This document shows, in pieces, positions 5,293 through 8,173 of a stretch of DNA of 8,173 nt. Location: positions 1-8,173 of the forward strand of contig JAGBXG010000506.1 of the NCBI GenBank assembly GCA_017629415.1, given 5' to 3'. This DNA comes from Pseudomonadota bacterium. Lineage in GTDB: Bacteria > Myxococcota > Bradymonadia > UBA4248. The translations under genes and the position numbers were made by a program. Positions within the stretch are counted from its first letter, which is position 1; each line of letters starts with the position of its first letter. A model generated the notes under the pieces. It was given only the letters and a program-made list of their open reading frames with translations. It searched no databases and had not been told where the DNA came from.

Positions 5293-7758
5293 ATGCTCCC
5301 TATTGTTCCTTATCTTTCAGAAATCATGGCGGCACCGGATAGAAATCGCATTGTCATTGCAACACCGGGCAGTGGTAAAACGACATGTATTCCGCCAGCA
5401 TTGGCCGAAACGGGCGGAAAAGTGCTTTGTGTGGAGCCCAGACGTTTAGCATGCATAGGTGCTGCTTCGCGGATTGCACGTGAAAGACAGGAAAAAATTG
5501 GGGAATTTGTGGGGTATCATGTCCGTTTAGACAGAAAAATATCCTCTCAAACACAGCTTATTTTCCTCACCACGGGCATGATGCTGCAATATTTGTGCGC
5601 CGATCCGTTTCTTGAGGATGTTTCGTGTGTCATCTTTGACGAATTTCATGAACGCAGCATGGATGCCGATATCGCCTTGGCCATGATGCGGTATTTGCAG
5701 CGTGAAGCACGAGATGATCTTCGAATCATGATCATGAGTGCAACGATTGAAGCAAAAAATATTTCGGATTATTTGGGGGAATGTCGAACTTTTGATATTC
5801 ATGCTCCCATTTATCCGCTTGAAATTCGTTATATGCCGCATACCTTTGGAATGCGTCCGAACGATTATCTGCCGGCGGTTTTAGAGGCATGCCGTACATG
5901 TATTTCTGAAAAACCGGGGGATTGTCTCGTGTTTTTGCCCGGTCTTGCAGAAATTCATGCAGCTATTGCAGCTGCATCCCCTGAGTTTGGAGCCGATTTC
6001 GACTTATGTGCATGTCATGCTTCATTGCCGCTTGAAGAACAGCATCAAATTTTAAATCCCAAGTCAGAGCGTCGGCGCATCATTTTTAGTACAAATGTGG
6101 CCGAAAGCTCTTTGACGATTCCTGGGGTTCATGCTGTTGTGGATGCCGGTTTGGTCAAGCGCAAATTTTTTGATTCCGTCTGCGGTTTGTCGCGTCTTGA
6201 AACACAGCACATCAGCAAGGCATCTGCGGACCAGCGTGCCGGACGTGCGGCGCGTCTGGGACCTGGGTTGTGTATCCGGCTTTGGAGTGAAACGGCGCAT
6301 CAGCAGCTGCAGGCGCAAAGTTCTCCCGAAATTGATCATCTTGATTTGTGTCAGGCTTGGCTTCAGATTGCAGCATGGGGACTTGAATCGCCGCAAACAC
6401 TGGCATTTTTGACGGCACCTGCCAGCGGCAGACTCACTGATGCACGCGATTTGCTGCAAAAACTCGGGGCGATTGAAGGCGATGAACTGACAGAAATCGG
6501 CCGGCAGATGGCGGCATTACCCGTTGAACCAAGGCTGGCACGTTGGCTCATTGCCGCCAAACAGCTGCATTGTTTGAAAGAAGCTTCTTTGTTGGCGGCA
6601 TTTCTCTCCGAAGCTTCTTATCGACGGTCTCAGCGCAATTTGTGGCCCGGTACAGACCTTGCGGCAGATTTCGAAATACTCAAAAAAGAAATTCGAAAAC
6701 CTGAGTTCAGCCATCTTCGGCGCATTGCCGATGACATTTTTGAAAGTGCTCGCGATATTTCGCTATCGGATGAAACGGCAACTCAATATCCGCCGCTTGA
6801 GGCCATGGCTCGCGCGATGCTTTCGGCTTATCCCGACAGGCTGGCGCAACCACGTCCAAGCAAGGAAAAATTCACAGAATCCGATCCGCGCCGTAATACC
6901 CAGCCTATTTATGCGCTGATGTCCGGTAATCGCGGCGTCGTGATCCGCGAAGCGCAAACGCTCAAAGATGCCAAATTCTTTATCTGTGCCGATCTCGATC
7001 TCGTGAAAGGTATCGAAAGAGCCGCCAATACTGTTGTCAAGGCATTTCCTGTCGAACCGCGCTGGATTCCATGGCAGGATGGCGTCACGGCACGTTATGA
7101 AGAAGACAAAGACCGCGTTGTCATTGCTCAGGCCGTTTATTTCGATATCTTCCGGCTTCGTGAGACGTTTTTACATGACGAAAAATACAATGCACTGCGC
7201 TATCAAACGTTGTTGCAAGCCGCGCAGAAAAAACCACTTAAAGCGTTAAATTTAAAATCTGATGCATGGTCTCAACTTAAATCAAGATTAGAATTCATTA
7301 AAAAACTTGATAATTCACTTCTTATTCCGGAACTTGATATCGAATGGGCAGCTTCATTTTTGCCGGATATGTGTCGTCATGCCGAAAATTTCGAGCAGCT
7401 TCAGGCTATGGATCTCAGCCGGTATGCGTTAAAAAATTTCGATTCGAATGTCACTTATGCCCTTCAGAGGCTTGCTCCCGAACGCATCAAACTGGAAAAT
7501 GGCTTTGAAACTGCTGTGGATTACACGCAAAATCCGCCTGTTGTCAGCGTCAAAATTCAGAAAGCTTTTGGCACTTATCGCCTGCCTGCCGTCGGAGGCG
7601 GAAAAATTCCCGTCATGATGCATCTGTGTGCGCCCAATGGTCGTCCGGCGCAAGTCACGCAAGATTTGCAGAGCTTTTGGACTCAAACATACACCGATGT
7701 CAGAAAGCAGCTGCGCGGCCGTTATCCCAAACATGATTGGCCTGAAAAAGCCCCGTAA
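5293..7758 (+). CDS. hrpB: HrpB-type DEAH-box ATP-dependent helicase
   Basis: An 821-residue HrpB, close to the usual ~820. Helicase core motifs in order: I ATPGSGKTT (23-31), Ia EPRRLA (48-53), Ib TTGMML (93-98), II DEFH (116-119, the HrpB form of DExH), III SAT (149-151), IV VFLPG (213-217), V FSTNVAESSLTIP (265-277), and VI QRAGRAAR (314-321). Next come a winged-helix/ratchet region (~345-510) and the HrpB-specific C-terminus with PVVSVKIQKAFG (749-760), GRPAQVTQDLQSFW (783-796) and RGRYPKHDWP (808-817). The family is annotated as an RNA-dependent ATPase/helicase of poorly defined physiological role; it is unrelated to the type III secretion regulator also called HrpB. Motif VI has Ala where many members have Gly, a conservative change. 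ATG 5293 lies 4 nt after the dapD stop with no good Shine-Dalgarno, suggesting translational coupling. All key residues are present. Confidence 0.95.
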   Translation: MLPIVPYLSEIMAAPDRNRIVIATPGSGKTTCIPPALAETGGKVLCVEPRRLACIGAASRIARERQEKIGEFVGYHVRLDRKISSQTQLIFLTTGMMLQYLCADPFLEDVSCVIFDEFHERSMDADIALAMMRYLQREARDDLRIMIMSATIEAKNISDYLGECRTFDIHAPIYPLEIRYMPHTFGMRPNDYLPAVLEACRTCISEKPGDCLVFLPGLAEIHAAIAAASPEFGADFDLCACHASLPLEEQHQILNPKSERRRIIFSTNVAESSLTIPGVHAVVDAGLVKRKFFDSVCGLSRLETQHISKASADQRAGRAARLGPGLCIRLWSETAHQQLQAQSSPEIDHLDLCQAWLQIAAWGLESPQTLAFLTAPASGRLTDARDLLQKLGAIEGDELTEIGRQMAALPVEPRLARWLIAAKQLHCLKEASLLAAFLSEASYRRSQRNLWPGTDLAADFEILKKEIRKPEFSHLRRIADDIFESARDISLSDETATQYPPLEAMARAMLSAYPDRLAQPRPSKEKFTESDPRRNTQPIYALMSGNRGVVIREAQTLKDAKFFICADLDLVKGIERAANTVVKAFPVEPRWIPWQDGVTARYEEDKDRVVIAQAVYFDIFRLRETFLHDEKYNALRYQTLLQAAQKKPLKALNLKSDAWSQLKSRLEFIKKLDNSLLIPELDIEWAASFLPDMCRHAENFEQLQAMDLSRYALKNFDSNVTYALQRLAPERIKLENGFETAVDYTQNPPVVSVKIQKAFGTYRLPAVGGGKIPVMMHLCAPNGRPAQVTQDLQSFWTQTYTDVRKQLRGRYPKHDWPEKAP

Positions 7759-7773
7759 TTTGGGTACTTTTTT
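7745..7773 (+). terminator. Weak candidate terminator at the hrpB end
   Basis: AAAAAG (7745-7750) can pair with CTTTTT (7767-7772), and CCC with GGG inside, leaving a 2-nt bulge; the T-run ends at 7773. The stem overlaps the hrpB stop codon and is poor in GC, so it is much weaker than the terminator at 4313-4348. Confidence 0.3.
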
Positions 7774-7888
7774 AGGGGACCCGTCTATGCGCATGCGCGC
7801 ATACGCCGGGACTGGCTTTGCTATTTCGGCCCAAGGGCCTCAATACGCGCCGCCATCTTGCGGCATGAAATCAGCTGTGTCATAAGTG

Positions 7889-7902
7889 CCTCAAATTTGA
7901 GG
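7889..7902. repeat. Perfect 14-bp palindrome
   Basis: CCTCAAATTTGAGG is an exact two-fold palindrome without spacer, the geometry of a dimeric DNA-binding protein site. No gene start lies nearby in this window, so any operator role is speculative. Confidence 0.55.
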
Positions 7903-7907
7903 TTATG

Positions 7908-7934
7908 CGGAATGGAATACAAGGTTCCATTTCG
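7908..7934. repeat. Hairpin matching the shape of the copy 1 hairpin
   Basis: CGGAATGGAA (7908-7917) pairs with TTTCG-ending TTCCATTTCG (7925-7934) around a 7-nt loop, with one G.T pair. Measured on the minus strand from the repeat motif GGTGTACGC, it starts about 126 nt in, against about 121 nt for the hairpin at 1092-1121 in copy 1. Confidence 0.6.
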
Positions 7935-7986
7935 CTTCAAAAGTGACGTAACCAGTATCCATCTCACCCACCAACAACGTAAGTCC

Positions 7987-8060
7987 CCATTGTGGGTTCC
8001 AAGGGGCTGAGCTTCTTGGCTGGGTTTGGGGCTCGGCCCCAAAAGCCCTTTGCGTACACC
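7987..8060 (-). repeat. Dispersed GC-rich palindromic repeat, copy 2 (inverted)
   Basis: The reverse complement of this 74-bp stretch matches 970-1042 at about 62 of 74 columns, from GGTGTACGCAAAG to CAATGG. The GGGGC/GCCCC stem is kept. In the second stem two bases have changed, leaving two G.U pairs if the plus strand is transcribed, but mismatches on the minus strand. The matching right-hand terminal repeat seen in copy 1 (1157-1173) is not found in this tail. Confidence 0.82.
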
Positions 8061-8108
8061 TTGGGGATGAGTCCTAAGGAATGTCTGAATAAAACTCGGG
8101 CGGGGCGT

Positions 8109-8128
8109 TGCGGGGCGCCGTCCCCGCA
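8109..8128. repeat. GC-rich hairpin
   Basis: TGCGGGG (8109-8115) and CCCCGCA (8122-8128) form a perfect 7-bp stem around a 6-nt loop. No T-tract follows. Confidence 0.6.
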
Positions 8129-8135
8129 TCGGGGG

Positions 8136-8167
8136 TAGCCGCGTATTTGCTTGCAAATAGCGGCGTA
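8136..8167. repeat. Long hairpin related in design to hairpin B
   Basis: TATTTGC (8144-8150) pairs with GCAAATA (8153-8159), AGCCGC's GCCGC (8138-8142) with GCGGC (8160-8164), and TA (8136-8137) with TA (8166-8167). Single-base bulges lie at 8143 and 8165 and a TT loop closes it. Read on the minus strand the arms are GCCGCTAT and ATACGCGGC, close to the GGCGGCTAT / ATACGCGCC arms of hairpin B (923-958). Confidence 0.65.
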
Positions 8168-8173
8168 GGGGGC

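Larger units (their letters stand above)
7759..8173. other. Non-coding tail dense in palindromes
   Basis: This 415-nt stretch after hrpB reaches the right edge. It holds GCGCATGCGC (7789-7798), GGCCC-aa-GGGCC (7828-7839), GCCGC-catctt-GCGGC (7849-7864), the palindrome at 7889-7902, a hairpin at 7908-7934, repeat copy 2 (7987-8060), and two larger hairpins at 8109-8128 and 8136-8167. A 111-codon minus-strand frame (8156 to 7821) crosses all of these but has no ribosome-binding site, and its middle is repeat-derived; I do not call it a gene. Confidence 0.65.

Noticed and set aside
7821..8156. 111-codon minus-strand frame as a complete gene
   Set aside because: It starts without a ribosome-binding site, runs through two hairpins and repeat copy 2, and its middle (a PKPSQEAQPLG-type segment) is a translation of the repeat: copy 1 read in one frame gives the similar PKPRQGAEPLG.

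Overview
The window is bacterial chromosome with two annotated blocks and two repeat-rich intergenic regions. A GH57 branching enzyme paired with a DUF4912 protein, a succinylase-type dapD and an HrpB helicase suggest a Gram-negative bacterium, perhaps from the Myxococcota / former Deltaproteobacteria. That placement is inferred from gene content only and is tentative. No phage, plasmid, CRISPR, tRNA or rRNA signature was seen.

Layout. (1) Positions 1-707, minus strand: the N-terminal 235 codons of an unrecognised protein that runs off the left edge. It has a helical N-terminal part and a low-complexity tail with an octapeptide repeat. (2) 708-1471: a 764-nt divergent intergenic region with two back-to-back long hairpins (882-958), then a compact element (967-1173) with 17-bp terminal inverted repeats abutted by 10-bp direct repeats. 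(3) 1472-4305, plus strand: a probable two-gene operon of a Rho-N/SAP-like + Lys/Glu-rich linker + DUF4912 protein and a GH57 alpha-glucan branching enzyme, closed by a very strong hairpin terminator (4313-4348). (4) 4437-7758, plus strand: dapD and hrpB separated by 4 nt, behind an AT-rich spacer holding a perfect 12-bp tandem duplication. (5) 7759-8173: a 415-nt non-coding tail with several palindromes and a second, inverted copy of the 73-74-bp repeat from region 2.

How the genes fit together. The DUF4912/GH57 pair probably serves storage-glucan (glycogen) branching. dapD supplies the succinylase route to diaminopimelate and lysine. hrpB encodes a DEAH-type helicase of uncertain role that appears translationally coupled to dapD. 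The least expected signal is the repeat family: two copies in inverted orientation bracket the four-gene block about 7 kb apart, keep GC-rich hairpins, and one further hairpin appears to covary between copies. It is a candidate small non-autonomous mobile element or structured-RNA family; no search could be run to see whether it is already described.
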